This document shows positions 13,775 through 22,152 of a DNA stretch of 24,173 nt, piece by piece. This DNA comes from Methanobacteriota archaeon. Its GTDB lineage: Archaea > Halobacteriota > Methanomicrobia > Methanomicrobiales > Methanoculleaceae. Within the stretch, counting starts at the first letter, position 1, and each line of letters begins with the position of its first letter. The DNA is taken from assembly GCA_023457135.1 (NCBI GenBank), contig JAEWMO010000179.1, positions 1 through 24,173 of the forward strand, read 5' to 3'. Under the pieces are notes generated by a model, which was given only the letters and a program-made list of their open reading frames with translations, did no database searches and was not told where the DNA came from. A program made the translations under genes and the position numbers.

Positions 13775-14953
13775 TCAGGCCTCCCGGATCTTTAAGACAT
13801 ACATGCAGTACTGGTCGACGGTTGAGAAGAAGACGGATCTCGCCCGCTTTGACCGCTCGTCGTCGCCCTCGATGAAGTCCCGGAGGATATACTCGAGTGC
13901 CGTGATGTAGTACTCCCTCCCGGCATAGACCTTCTTTGCCTCCTCAAAGCAGAGATAACTCTCGTTCTTGTGGTTGCACATGACCTCGAGCAGGGTGTCG
14001 AGCATCAGGAGCAGGTGCCGGGGGAACTGCTTCAAGATCGCGAGTTTCCGGAAACTCGCGTAGGACGCAGACTGTGAGCCGAGGATAGCAAGTTTCAGCC
14101 CGAAGTAGATCGGCTCGGGGTCGTCGGGGTACTGCTGCATCATCTGCTTGACGACGGCAGCGGCAGCGCTCCCGTTGCGCTGCTCCACGTTGACGGCGAA
14201 CGACTCCGCGAGGAATCCCCGGTCGTCCGCAAACCGCTCCGTGGCAAGGGCAAGGAGGCGCCGGCGGTGCTCGATATCCCCCTCGTGCTTCGTCCGCAGG
14301 ATGCCCATCCGGTAAAACTCCGGTTCGCTCGGGAACCAGGTGAATGCCAGGTCCAGCATGTACCAGAAGATCAGGTTCAACCGGGCATCTTTCCGGTTGA
14401 AGACGGTGAGGCGGTCGAGCGGGGGGCGGGCGCGGCAGAGGGCGAGCATCTCCTCGCGGGCCCGGAGTTCCATATCGTTCGGGCGGAGTTCCTGCTTCCG
14501 GCCTGGCACGATGGACTGGGCGTAAAAGCAGTACGCAATGGCGGCGTTGACCCGCCCGTCATAATTCCTGTAACGGGCCAGATACTCGACCGCCATCCCG
14601 TAGTTGCCGGTATCCGCGAGTTTGAGGCCCGCAACCACATCGAGCGTCGCCCGCCCTTTCCTCCGCCGCTTGTTCCCCATGGCGTGGCGGAGGATCTTCT
14701 CCAGGTACTCGGGCGTAGGGACCTCGCGCGTGGTATTCAGCAGCGTCAGGGTCACAGAATCGACAAAGTCATCATAAGACCGGTCGTCAAGGTTCGGGAA
14801 CGTCTTATCGAGCGTGGCGGCAACATGCCCGAAGAAGACCGGGAGGTTCTCCTCCACCTGGCCGATATTCTTAGTGACGTAATCGTTCATGGTAGCCTGG
14901 AACTGCTCAAGCCTCCTGTTCCGGAGCGCTTCGGGCTGCCACGCATCTTCCAT
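13775..14953 (-). CDS. Helical-repeat (TPR-like) protein of unknown function, 392 residues
   Basis: I do not recognise this protein. It is soluble, with no signal peptide or membrane segment, and is almost wholly helical in appearance. A basic cluster NKRRRKGRATLDV sits near residues 93-105. TPR-like pairs follow, such as LKLADTGNYGMAVEYLARY then GRVNAAIAYCFYAQSI, and further units toward the C-terminus (RGFLAESFAVNVEQRN, DPEPIYFGLKLAIL, YYITALEYILRDFIEGDDER). Such folds usually bind peptides or proteins. The ATG at 14953 is supported by a TATA box at 14988-14995, giving a short leader of about 12 bases and no Shine-Dalgarno site. It stands alone, tail to promoter with the PAS gene and divergent from the thioesterase gene. 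Confidence 0.75.
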   Translation of the reverse strand: MEDAWQPEALRNRRLEQFQATMNDYVTKNIGQVEENLPVFFGHVAATLDKTFPNLDDRSYDDFVDSVTLTLLNTTREVPTPEYLEKILRHAMGNKRRRKGRATLDVVAGLKLADTGNYGMAVEYLARYRNYDGRVNAAIAYCFYAQSIVPGRKQELRPNDMELRAREEMLALCRARPPLDRLTVFNRKDARLNLIFWYMLDLAFTWFPSEPEFYRMGILRTKHEGDIEHRRRLLALATERFADDRGFLAESFAVNVEQRNGSAAAAVVKQMMQQYPDDPEPIYFGLKLAILGSQSASYASFRKLAILKQFPRHLLLMLDTLLEVMCNHKNESYLCFEEAKKVYAGREYYITALEYILRDFIEGDDERSKRARSVFFSTVDQYCMYVLKIREA

Positions 14954-14987
14954 GCATCTACAGGTGGAGAGCCGGGAAGATATTTGT

Positions 14988-14995
14988 TTTTATAT
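14988..14995 (-). promoter_or_regulatory. TATA box of the 392-residue unknown gene
   Basis: On the minus strand CATATAAAAAC is the clearest TATA sequence in this gap. Transcription would begin near 14965, only about a dozen bases before the ATG at 14953. Confidence 0.55.
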
Positions 14996-15083
14996 GATCT
15001 CCGGCGTCTGACCGGCTCACCGAGGGACGGCATAAGCCTTATCCCGGCTGACCTCAAACCCTCCGAAAAGCAGGTGTGGTCAC

Positions 15084-15494
15084 GTGGGCTACATTGAGGA
15101 ACTCAAACGGGTAGGGAGGGACGCAAACCCCTTCTTTAAGCTGATGGGCATCGAGGTCGCGGAGTTCGGGGACGGGCGCGCCCGCCTCACGATGGAGGTC
15201 CGGCCGGATATGCTGAACGGTGCCGGGTGGCTCCAGGGCGGGGTCTACGTGGCGCTCGCGGACGAGGCGATCGCGCTTGCCCTCTACACGCTCCTTGCCG
15301 GGAACGAGGAGATCGCGACGATCGACGAGCACACCAGTTTCTTAAAAGGCGTCAACGCCGGGACGATCGTCGCCACCGGGCGGGTCATCCGCAAGGGCCG
15401 CCGCGTGGCGTTCGCGGAGGGCGAGGTCAGAGACGCAACGGACGATACGCTTCTCACCCGGACGACCACGTCGTTTGCGGTCATCGCAAGGTAG
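15084..15494 (+). CDS. Hotdog-fold thioesterase, PaaI type
   Basis: This 136-residue protein has the order of the PaaI/4HBT family: helix, then LNGAGWLQGGVYVALADEA (about 45-63), then IDEHTSFLKGVNAGTIVATG and RTTTSFAVI. It would hydrolyse acyl-CoA thioesters, acting as a dimer or tetramer in the cytoplasm; the substrate is unknown. In most PaaI proteins the central motif reads N-x-x-G-x-x-HGG; here histidine is replaced by glutamine (QGG) while the upstream asparagine and the ALAD aspartate side are kept. Translation starts with GTG at 15084, supported by AGGTG at 15072-15076. A TATA-like CATAAGCC lies at 15031. It is divergent from the unknown helical gene. Confidence 0.87.
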   Translation: MGYIEELKRVGRDANPFFKLMGIEVAEFGDGRARLTMEVRPDMLNGAGWLQGGVYVALADEAIALALYTLLAGNEEIATIDEHTSFLKGVNAGTIVATGRVIRKGRRVAFAEGEVRDATDDTLLTRTTTSFAVIAR

Positions 15495-15498
15495 CGCA

Positions 15499-15534
15499 CC
15501 GGCAGGAACCCGGCGAAATGCCCTCTTCTGCCGG
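15499..15534. repeat. Inverted repeat between thioesterase and pyrG
   Basis: CCGGCAG (15499-15505) is mirrored by CTGCCGG (15528-15534) with a 22-base loop, just after the thioesterase stop. It could end that transcript, or belong to the pyrG leader. No T-run follows, so a terminator role is uncertain. Confidence 0.3.
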
Positions 15535-15630
15535 GAGAGATTCCGCCGGGAGCCCCGGAACAATACATTCTCAAGAGAGAGATCACATACATTAGTTAGA
15601 GATTCCGGAGTATCGGAGGGGAACGAGAGT

Positions 15631-17214
15631 TTGAAGTATATTGTTGTAACCGGCGGCGTCATGAGCGGGCTCGGGAAGGGCATCACCACCGCATCCATCG
15701 GCCGCCTCTTAAAGAACCGCGGCTACGGGGTAACGGCCGTCAAGATCGACCCGTACCTCAACATCGATGCCGGCACCATGAACCCCGCCCAGCACGGTGA
15801 GGTCTTCGTCCTCTCTGACGGCGGCGAGGTCGATCTCGACCTCGGCAACTACGAGCGGTTCTTGAACATCAGCCTCAAGTCGATCCACAACATCACGACC
15901 GGCAAGGTCTACAAGAACGTCATCGAGAAAGAGCGGCGCGGCGACTTCCTCGGCGCGACCGTCCAGATCATCCCCCACATCACCGACGAGATCAAGCACT
16001 GCATCCACCGGGCGGCGCACGAGCAGCTCAACGGTGGATGCACCGCGGATGTCTGCCTGGTCGAGGTCGGGGGCACGGTCGGCGATATCGAGAGCATGCC
16101 GTTCCTCGAAGCGGTCCGGCAGATGCACGGTGAACTCGCGCCGGAGGATATGATCCTGGTCCACGTCACCCTGGTCCCGGTGGATACCATGGGGGACTTC
16201 AAGACCAAACCCACCCAGCACTCGGTCAAGGCGCTCAGGGAACTCGGCCTGCAGCCCGACATCATCGTCGCGCGGAGCCGCGAGGTGCTCAGCCCGCAGA
16301 CGAAGAAGAAGATATCAGCCTTCACCGACGTCCCGGTCAGAGCCGTGGTCTCCGCAAAGGACGTCCCCGACATCTACCAGATCCCGATGGAGATGGAGAA
16401 GGAAGGGCTCGCGGACGTCGTCTGCAGCTACCTCTCCCTCAACAACCGCGAGCCGGACCCCGCGTGGTACCGGGTCGTCTCGCAGGAGTACACGAACCGG
16501 GCGACGGTCGCGATCGTCAGCAAGTACGGGATCGAGGACGTCTACATGTCGATCAAGGAGTCGCTCAAGCATGCCGGAAGAGCGCTCTCGACCGAGGTGA
16601 ACATACGCTGGCTGGACGCAGAGACGTTCGACCAGAAGGACCTCGCCGACGTCGACGGGATCCTGATCCCCGGCGGGTTCGGCCAGCGCGGGATCGAGGG
16701 CAAGATCCGGGCGATCCGGTATGCCCGTGAGAACAAGAAGCCCTTCCTCGGTCTCTGTCTCGGATTCCAGCTCGCGGTGATCGAGTATGCGCGGCACGTC
16801 GTCGGTATCCCCGACGCCACGAGCGAAGAGATGGGGGCGGGGACGCACGTCATCGCCATCCTCCCCGAACAGGAGGGGGTCTTTGACCTCGGCGGGACGA
16901 TGCGCCTCGGCAACTGCGATGTCGCCCTCAAGGAGGGGACGAGGATCTCCGGGCTCTACGGCAGAACGGAGATCGTTGAGCGGCACCGCCACCGCTACGA
17001 GGTGAACCCGGCGTTCATCGGCGAGATCGAAGGCGCCGGCCTGGTCTTCTCGGGCACCTGCGGCGAGCGGATGGAGGTCTGCGAACTCCCGGACCACCCG
17101 TTCTTCCTCGCGACACAGTTCCATCCCGAGTTCAAATCAAGCCCAACACACCCCTCCCCGCCCTACGTCGGCTTCGTAGACGCATGCAAAAAGAACAAGT
17201 CAACTTCCGAATAA
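15631..17214 (+). CDS. pyrG: CTP synthase (glutamine-hydrolysing)
   Basis: This 527-residue enzyme converts UTP to CTP using ATP and glutamine. The synthase domain begins KYIVVTGGVMSGLGKGI (P-loop at about 8-18) and includes GGTVGDIESMPFLEA. The C-terminal glutamine amidotransferase domain has the nucleophile in GLCLGFQLA (Cys at about 376) and the His-Glu pair in FHPEF (about 498 and 500). The start is taken as TTG at 15631, since the family begins exactly at this point and GGAGGG lies at 15615-15620; a longer open frame to an ATG at 15475 would add an unrelated 52 residues. Length matches archaeal PyrG. It leads a tight run of biosynthetic genes, with guaAb 14 bases downstream. Confidence 0.97.
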   Translation: MKYIVVTGGVMSGLGKGITTASIGRLLKNRGYGVTAVKIDPYLNIDAGTMNPAQHGEVFVLSDGGEVDLDLGNYERFLNISLKSIHNITTGKVYKNVIEKERRGDFLGATVQIIPHITDEIKHCIHRAAHEQLNGGCTADVCLVEVGGTVGDIESMPFLEAVRQMHGELAPEDMILVHVTLVPVDTMGDFKTKPTQHSVKALRELGLQPDIIVARSREVLSPQTKKKISAFTDVPVRAVVSAKDVPDIYQIPMEMEKEGLADVVCSYLSLNNREPDPAWYRVVSQEYTNRATVAIVSKYGIEDVYMSIKESLKHAGRALSTEVNIRWLDAETFDQKDLADVDGILIPGGFGQRGIEGKIRAIRYARENKKPFLGLCLGFQLAVIEYARHVVGIPDATSEEMGAGTHVIAILPEQEGVFDLGGTMRLGNCDVALKEGTRISGLYGRTEIVERHRHRYEVNPAFIGEIEGAGLVFSGTCGERMEVCELPDHPFFLATQFHPEFKSSPTHPSPPYVGFVDACKKNKSTSE

Positions 17215-17228
17215 GGTGAAACAGCAGC

Positions 17229-18143
17229 ATGGTAAACGTTGAGAAGTTCATCGAGAAGGCAGTCCAGCAGATCCGCGACGCTGCCGGAGACGAAAAGGTC
17301 GTGATGGCGCTCTCCGGCGGGGTTGACTCGTCGGTCTGCGCGGCGCTCGCCACCCGCGCCATAGGCGACCGGCTCGTCCCGATATACGTGGATACCGGGC
17401 TCATGCGCAAGGGAGAGACCGACCGGATCCGGACCCTCTTTGACGGGAACCTCCGCGTCGTGGACGCGGCGGACGAGTTCTTTGCGGCTCTGGCCGGTAT
17501 CACCGACCCCGAAGAGAAGCGCAAGGCCATCGGGGAGCGGTTCGTCCGGGTCTTCGAGCGTGAGGCAAAGCGGACGGGAGCGACGATGCTCCTGCAGGGG
17601 ACGATCTACCCCGACCGCATCGAGAGCGAGGGGGGCATCAAGAGCCACCACAACGTCGGTGGGATGCCCCTCAACATCGACTTCAAAGGCGTCATCGAGC
17701 CGCTCGCCGACCTCTACAAGGACGAGGTCCGCGAGGTCGCCGGGGGGCTCGGCCTCCCGGTCGAGATCCAGCACCGGATGCCCTTCCCGGGCCCGGGGCT
17801 TGCCGTCCGGGTCCTCGGCGAGGTGACCCGTGAGAAGGTCGCGATCGTCCGTGAGGCGAACGCCATCGTCGAGGAGTGCCTGGTGGAGAAGTTCCGCCCC
17901 TGGCAGTGCTTCGCGGCGCTCGTCGGTCTCGGGACCGGCGTCAAAGGGGATGTCCGGCTGCATGGCTGGATCGTCGCGGTCCGGGCCGTCCAGTCACGGG
18001 ACGGCATGACCGCCGACCCGCTGCTCCTCCCCTACGAGACCCTCTCAAGGATGGCAACCCGGATCACCGCCGAGATCCCCGGCGTATCGAGGGTCGTCTA
18101 CGACGTCACCCCCAAACCCCCGGCGACGATCGAGTACGAGTGA
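17229..18143 (+). CDS. guaAB: GMP synthase subunit B (ATP pyrophosphatase)
   Basis: This 304-residue protein is the ATP-pyrophosphatase and dimerisation part of GMP synthase, which activates XMP for amination to GMP. The PP-loop is SGGVDSS (29-35). Later family signatures are GTIYPDRIE, KSHHNVGG, HRMPFPGPGLAVR and the C-terminal VVYDVTPKPPATIEYE. In many archaea the glutamine amidotransferase is a separate subunit, and none is encoded in this window, so the partner must lie elsewhere. The ATG at 17229 follows AGGTGA, which overlaps the pyrG stop, so the two nucleotide genes are almost certainly one transcript. Confidence 0.96.
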   Translation: MVNVEKFIEKAVQQIRDAAGDEKVVMALSGGVDSSVCAALATRAIGDRLVPIYVDTGLMRKGETDRIRTLFDGNLRVVDAADEFFAALAGITDPEEKRKAIGERFVRVFEREAKRTGATMLLQGTIYPDRIESEGGIKSHHNVGGMPLNIDFKGVIEPLADLYKDEVREVAGGLGLPVEIQHRMPFPGPGLAVRVLGEVTREKVAIVREANAIVEECLVEKFRPWQCFAALVGLGTGVKGDVRLHGWIVAVRAVQSRDGMTADPLLLPYETLSRMATRITAEIPGVSRVVYDVTPKPPATIEYE

Positions 18144-18193
18144 GGGAGAGCGTGGAACAGAAGAGCCGGGCAGTTGACGCCCGCAATGGTATC

Positions 18194-19318
18194 ATGGAAG
18201 AAGATTCACGGGAGCTTGATGCTCGTTACTATATGCCCGCGTTCTCCCGGACGATGAAGATCGTCCGCGGCGCGGGGTCGCGCGTCTGGGACGACGAAGG
18301 ACGGGAGTATATCGACTGCGTGGCAGGGATCGCGGTCTGCAGCACCGGCCACTGCCACCCGACGGTGGTGGAGGCGATCTGCGATCAGGCCCACCGCCTG
18401 ATCCACTGCTCGAACCTCTACTACGTCCCGAACCAGGCCGAACTCGCGGAGAAACTCGTCTCAATATCGGGGCTTGCGAAGGCGTTCCTCTCGAACTCCG
18501 GTGCGGAGGCGAACGAGGGCGCGATCAAACTCGCCCGCGTCCGGACGGGAAGGAAGAAGTTCGTCGCGTTCACCCATGGGTTCCACGGGAGGACCTGCGG
18601 GTCGCTCGCGGTCACCCACAAGCCCGCGATCCGCGAGCCGTTCGAGCCGCTCGAGCCCGCCTGCACCTTCGTCGACTACGGCGACCTCGATGCCCTTGCC
18701 GCAGCCGTCGATAAGGATACGGCCGGGGTCTTCGTCGAGCCCATCCAGGGCGAGGCGGGCGTCCTCATCCCGCCCGACAGTTTCCTCCACGGCATCCGGG
18801 AGATCTGCGACGACGCCGGCGCGCTGATGATCGTCGACGAGGTCCAGACCGGGATGGGCCGGACGGGCAAATGGTTCGCCTTCCAGCACACCGGCGTCAC
18901 TCCCGACATCGTCACGATGGCAAAGGGGCTCGCAAGCGGATTCCCCATCGGCGCGCTCGTCGCCCGCGAGGGGCTTGAGTTCGGGCGGAGCGAGCACGGG
19001 AGCACGTTCGCCGGCGGGCCGCTCGCCTGCGCGGCGGCGCTCGCGACGATCGACGTCATCGAGGGGATCCTCCCCGGCATCCCGGCGAAGGGCGAGCGGT
19101 TCATGAAGGGGCTCGCCCCCTACAACCCCCGCGGCCGCGGCCTGATGATCGGCCTCTCGGTCGGCGACCGGTGCCCCGAAGTCCAGCGGATCTGCGCCGA
19201 GAACGGGGTGCTCGTCAACTGCGCTGCCGACGGCAACCTCCGGCTGATCCCGCCGCTGGTGATCACGGACGAGGAGATCGACGCGGCTGTCGGTGTCATC
19301 GATGCGGCGCTTCGTTAG
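18194..19318 (+). CDS. argD: Acetylornithine aminotransferase-type class III aminotransferase
   Basis: This is a 374-residue PLP enzyme of class III. Motifs are YIDCVAGIAVCSTGHCHPTV, FLSNSGAEANEGAIKLAR, FTHGFHGRT, FVEPIQGEAGV, IVDEVQTGMGRTG, the PLP lysine in MAKGLASGFPIG (about Lys244) and STFAGGPLACAAAL. These fit ArgD, which makes acetylornithine in arginine synthesis, and such enzymes may also act in lysine synthesis. The ATG at 18194 gives MEEDSRELDARYYMP, aligning with the usual N-terminus. An in-frame GTG at 18152 near a GAGGGAG site would add 14 residues and cannot be excluded. It lies 50 bases after guaAb (8 with the GTG) and overlaps hisC by 17 bases. Confidence 0.9.
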   Translation: MEEDSRELDARYYMPAFSRTMKIVRGAGSRVWDDEGREYIDCVAGIAVCSTGHCHPTVVEAICDQAHRLIHCSNLYYVPNQAELAEKLVSISGLAKAFLSNSGAEANEGAIKLARVRTGRKKFVAFTHGFHGRTCGSLAVTHKPAIREPFEPLEPACTFVDYGDLDALAAAVDKDTAGVFVEPIQGEAGVLIPPDSFLHGIREICDDAGALMIVDEVQTGMGRTGKWFAFQHTGVTPDIVTMAKGLASGFPIGALVAREGLEFGRSEHGSTFAGGPLACAAALATIDVIEGILPGIPAKGERFMKGLAPYNPRGRGLMIGLSVGDRCPEVQRICAENGVLVNCAADGNLRLIPPLVITDEEIDAAVGVIDAALR

Positions 19319-20360
19319 GGCGTGCTACGCGGGCGCGACGGGCTACTCCTACGCGAAGAAGGCGGAGGACGTCGCGCGCGAGCACGGTCTTTCCCGGATC
19401 GCCCGGCTTGCAAGCAACGAGAACCCCCGCCCGCCGTCGCCCGCCGCGATCGAGGCGGCAGAGGCGGCTCTCCGGGAGGGGAACCGCTACCCGGACGAAC
19501 GGAACCTCGCGCTCGTCGAGGCCCTCCGCTCCTACCACGGCGACTACCGGTTCGTCACCGGCGCCGGGATGGACGGGGTCATCGAGACGGTGATCCGGAC
19601 GGTCGTCGAGCCCGGCGAGAAGGTGGTCGTCTCGACCCCGACCTTCTCCTTCTACGGCCTCGCGGCCGCGGCGCACGGCGGGAGGGTCGTGAACGTCCCC
19701 CGGCAGGACGACTACTCGGTCGATCCGGGAACGTTCATCGAGGCCTCGCGGGGGGCGAACCTTGCCTTCCTCTGCTCCCCGAACAACCCCACGGGAAACC
19801 CGGTCAAACCGGAGACGGTCGAGGAGATCCTCGAGGGGATGGAGGGGCTGCTCTTCCTCGACAACGCCTACGTCGATTTCTCCGATATCGACTACCGCCC
19901 CCTGATGCGGCGGCACGAGAACCTGATCCTCGGCCGGACGATGTCGAAGATCTTCTCCCTCGCCGGGTTCCGGGTCGGCTACGCCTTCGCACCCATGTGG
20001 TTCGAGCCCTTCTACAACCGGGCGGCGACCCCGTTCGCCCTGAACTCGATCTCGGCGGCGGCGGCGATAGGCGCGCTCTCCGACCCCGACCGGGTCCGCG
20101 AGACCCGCGACCATGTCAGGGAGTGGCGGCGGCGTTTCATCGAAGAGGTGCCCTACAGGACATTCCCCTCGGACGCGAACTTCGTCATGATCGACGTCGC
20201 CCCCCACACCGGGGGCGAGGCAGTGGAACGCCTCGCGGCAAAGGGTGTCCTGGTGCGGTCCTGCACGAGTTTCCCCGGCCTTGGGGACCACTATATCAGG
20301 GTCAGTATCGGCGAAGACTGGGAGAACGAGTTATTCCTCGAGGCGATCAAGAGCATATGA
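19302..20360 (+). CDS. hisC: Histidinol-phosphate aminotransferase
   Basis: This 352-residue class I/II PLP aminotransferase acts in histidine synthesis, converting imidazole-acetol phosphate to histidinol phosphate. Features are LASNENPRPPSPAAIEAAEA (typical of HisC), NRYPDE, FLCSPNNPTGNPV, LDNAYVDFS, the PLP lysine in GRTMSKIFSLAGFRVGYA (about Lys216) and a final HYIRVSIGEDWENE. The ATG at 19302 lies inside the end of argD, overlapping by 17 bases, with GGTG as a likely ribosome site; a GTG at 19293 is the alternative. The stop overlaps the start of the AK6-type gene in an ATGA junction. No other his genes are in the window. Confidence 0.93.
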   Translation: MRRFVRACYAGATGYSYAKKAEDVAREHGLSRIARLASNENPRPPSPAAIEAAEAALREGNRYPDERNLALVEALRSYHGDYRFVTGAGMDGVIETVIRTVVEPGEKVVVSTPTFSFYGLAAAAHGGRVVNVPRQDDYSVDPGTFIEASRGANLAFLCSPNNPTGNPVKPETVEEILEGMEGLLFLDNAYVDFSDIDYRPLMRRHENLILGRTMSKIFSLAGFRVGYAFAPMWFEPFYNRAATPFALNSISAAAAIGALSDPDRVRETRDHVREWRRRFIEEVPYRTFPSDANFVMIDVAPHTGGEAVERLAAKGVLVRSCTSFPGLGDHYIRVSIGEDWENELFLEAIKSI

Positions 20361-20869
20361 TGATCGGCATCACCGGTACGCCGGGAACGGGAAAGACGGC
20401 CGTCGCGGCCGAACTTGAGCGGCGGGGGCACCGTGTCGTCCGCCTGACGGATACGGTGCGCCCCTACATCATCGAGGAGGACCGTTGCCGCGATACGCTC
20501 GTGGTCGACGTCGACCGGTGGGTCGAGGAGTTCGAACCCGTCGACGGCATCCTCGAGGGCCACCTCGCGCACCTCCTCCCCTGCGACCGCGTGATCGTCC
20601 TCCGGTGCCGCCCGGATGTCCTCGTTGCGCGCCTCGGTCCGCGGAACTACACGTCCGAGAAGGTCGCCGAGAACGTCGAGGCGGAGGCGCTCGACGTCAT
20701 CCTGATCGAGACGCTTGAAGAGCACCCGGACGAGCACGTTCTTGAGGTGGACACGACCGATCTCGGCGTCGCAGAGTGCGCGGACCGGGTCGAGCGGTTC
20801 ATCCGTGGAGAACTGCCGGCGTCCTATGGGGCGATCGACTGGACCTGCTACCTGGGGACCTACCCATGA
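20357..20869 (+). CDS. AK6-type adenylate kinase (Fap7/hCINAP family)
   Basis: This is a 170-residue P-loop kinase. GTPGTGKT forms Walker A (about 7-14). DTVRPYIIEEDRCRDTLVVD is the NMP-binding region, EGHLAHLLPCDRVIVLRC the core strand and RNYTSEKVAENVEAEALDV the lid and following helix. These are the signatures of the archaeal AK6/Fap7 family, which has adenylate-kinase and ATPase activity and in eukaryotes and archaea is linked to small-subunit ribosome maturation. The ATG at 20357 overlaps the hisC stop (ATGA); a second ATG follows at 20360. Its stop overlaps the next start in the same way, so the three genes are translationally coupled. The C-terminus (SYGAIDWTCYL) fits the family tail. 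Confidence 0.9.
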   Translation: MMIGITGTPGTGKTAVAAELERRGHRVVRLTDTVRPYIIEEDRCRDTLVVDVDRWVEEFEPVDGILEGHLAHLLPCDRVIVLRCRPDVLVARLGPRNYTSEKVAENVEAEALDVILIETLEEHPDEHVLEVDTTDLGVAECADRVERFIRGELPASYGAIDWTCYLGTYP

Positions 20870-21468
20870 CGCTCGACCAGTTCCGGCCGCACGTGCAGGG
20901 GATCATGCAGCCCGTGGTCGGCCTCGCCCGGAAGGCCGGGGTCACCCCGAACGGGCTCACTATTGCGTCGTTCTTTGTATCGGTGCTTGCCGGCATCGCG
21001 TTCTACGCCGGCGGGGTCGTCCTCGGCACCGTCATGGTCGCCTTCAACGCCGTCTTTGACGCGCTCGACGGGGCGCTCGCACGGGACATGGGCATCGCGA
21101 GCCTCCGCGGGGACTTTCTCGACCATGTCATCGACCGGTACGCCGACATATTCATCATCACCGGCATCTTTGCCGGCGGCGCCGCGTCCTGGCCGATCGG
21201 GGTCTTTGCCCTGACAGGGGTCCTGATGTCCTCCTACCTCGGCACCCAGGCGCAGGCCGTCGGGGTCGGGAGGTTCTACGGCGGCATTCTCGGCCGGGCG
21301 GACCGTCTCGTCCTGATCATCCTCGCCGGCATCCTCACGGTCCTGATCCCGGTAACAATCTTCGGCCTGAACTACCTGGGCTGGCTGCTCGTCATCTTCG
21401 GCGTCCTCGGCCATTACACCGCCCTCCAGCGGTTCGCCCATGTCTGGCAGCAGATCGAGAAGCACTGA
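20866..21468 (+). CDS. CDP-alcohol phosphatidyltransferase, probable archaetidylinositol phosphate synthase
   Basis: This 200-residue membrane enzyme contains the complete CDP-alcohol phosphotransferase motif D-x2-D-G-x2-A-R-x8-G-x3-D-x3-D at about residues 65-90 (DALDGALAR ... GDFLDHVIDR). About five or six hydrophobic helices follow the motif or flank it. Family members join a CDP-activated lipid to an alcohol. In euryarchaea, the version beside an AK6-type kinase gene is generally the archaetidylinositol phosphate synthase, which uses CDP-archaeol and inositol 1-phosphate; that substrate is inferred, not read from the motif. The ATG overlaps the upstream stop by four bases. A T-rich stretch at 21486-21494 marks a probable transcript end. 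Confidence 0.88.
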   Translation: MTLDQFRPHVQGIMQPVVGLARKAGVTPNGLTIASFFVSVLAGIAFYAGGVVLGTVMVAFNAVFDALDGALARDMGIASLRGDFLDHVIDRYADIFIITGIFAGGAASWPIGVFALTGVLMSSYLGTQAQAVGVGRFYGGILGRADRLVLIILAGILTVLIPVTIFGLNYLGWLLVIFGVLGHYTALQRFAHVWQQIEKH

Positions 21469-21485
21469 AGCTTCCCGGAAAGACC

Positions 21486-21494
21486 TTTTCTTTT
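21486..21494 (+). terminator. T-rich probable terminator of the pyrG-to-lipid gene run
   Basis: TTTTCTTTT lies 18 bases after the phosphatidyltransferase stop. It is the first T-rich element after the long plus-strand run that begins at pyrG, and has the form of an archaeal transcript end. Confidence 0.5.
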
Positions 21495-21566
21495 GCCTCT
21501 GCACGACGCACGAAGGCGGTCGCTCCCTGCAAATTCATCCTCAAAAAGCGGGAGGTTGATCGGCCC

Positions 21567-22052
21567 TTACGGGTTGAGGATGTAGATCCCGTAGTTGAGG
21601 TAGGATGCGAACGTCACCCAGAGGATGTAGGGGACGAGCAGCACCGCCGCAGGGACGGAGACCCGGTAGAAGGCGAGTATCGTCATCAGGATTGCAATCC
21701 AGAGGAGAACGATCTCGATGAGAGCGAGGAACGGGGACTGGAGCCCGAAGAAGAGGTACGACCAGAGCACGTTTAAGACCAGCTGGACGCTGAAGATCGC
21801 CATCGCGACCTTGACGTTCTTGTTGTTCCACCCCTTGATCCAGACGAGATAGAGCGCGATGCCCATGAGGATGTAGAGCACCGTCCAGACGGGGCCGAAG
21901 ACCCACGACGGGGGGTTCAGGGCGGGTTTTACGAGGGTTGCATACCAGGTCGGGATGGCCGGCGTCGTGAAGAGCGAGCCGATCGCCGCTGCAACCAGGC
22001 AGACACCTACCGCCGCAACGAACTGGATAACCCGGACGTATGCAGGAGTCAC
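21567..22052 (-). CDS. TspO/MBR family membrane protein
   Basis: This is a 161-residue protein with five hydrophobic helices (about 7-27, 47-67, 80-100, 105-127 and 132-153). The family hallmarks are present: NPPSWVFGPVWTVLYILMG in the loop to helix 2, and LNVLWSYLFFGLQSP in helix 3. TspO proteins bind tetrapyrroles and other hydrophobic ligands and affect porphyrin or stress responses; the role in a methanogen is unknown, though cofactor F430, cobalamin and heme-like compounds are possible ligands. Translation appears to begin at a GTG (22052) without a ribosome site. A TATA-like GTTTAAG at 22078-22084 would start transcription almost at that codon, so the message is probably leaderless. Confidence 0.92.
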   Translation of the reverse strand: MTPAYVRVIQFVAAVGVCLVAAAIGSLFTTPAIPTWYATLVKPALNPPSWVFGPVWTVLYILMGIALYLVWIKGWNNKNVKVAMAIFSVQLVLNVLWSYLFFGLQSPFLALIEIVLLWIAILMTILAFYRVSVPAAVLLVPYILWVTFASYLNYGIYILNP

Positions 22053-22077
22053 AACGGTAGATAATGAATCCCGCGCG

Positions 22078-22084
22078 CTTAAAC
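22078..22084 (-). promoter_or_regulatory. TATA-like box of the TspO gene
   Basis: GTTTAAG on the minus strand lies about 28 bases before the GTG start at 22052, the spacing expected for a leaderless archaeal message. Confidence 0.45.
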
Positions 22085-22152
22085 CTTTTGATAACGGAGA
22101 AAAACGTCAGCCCCGGCCCTGACCGGAAGCCGACGGCGCTCCGATAGGAGCC

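Noticed and set aside
15475..15630. N-terminal extension of CTP synthase from an ATG at 15475
   Set aside because: The extra 52 residues have no counterpart in the family, and a ribosome site directly precedes the TTG at 15631.
17876..18151. Extension of the argD-type frame back into guaAb
   Set aside because: The frame is open through guaAb but reads as a low-complexity Arg/Pro shadow, and the aminotransferase fold begins after 18194.
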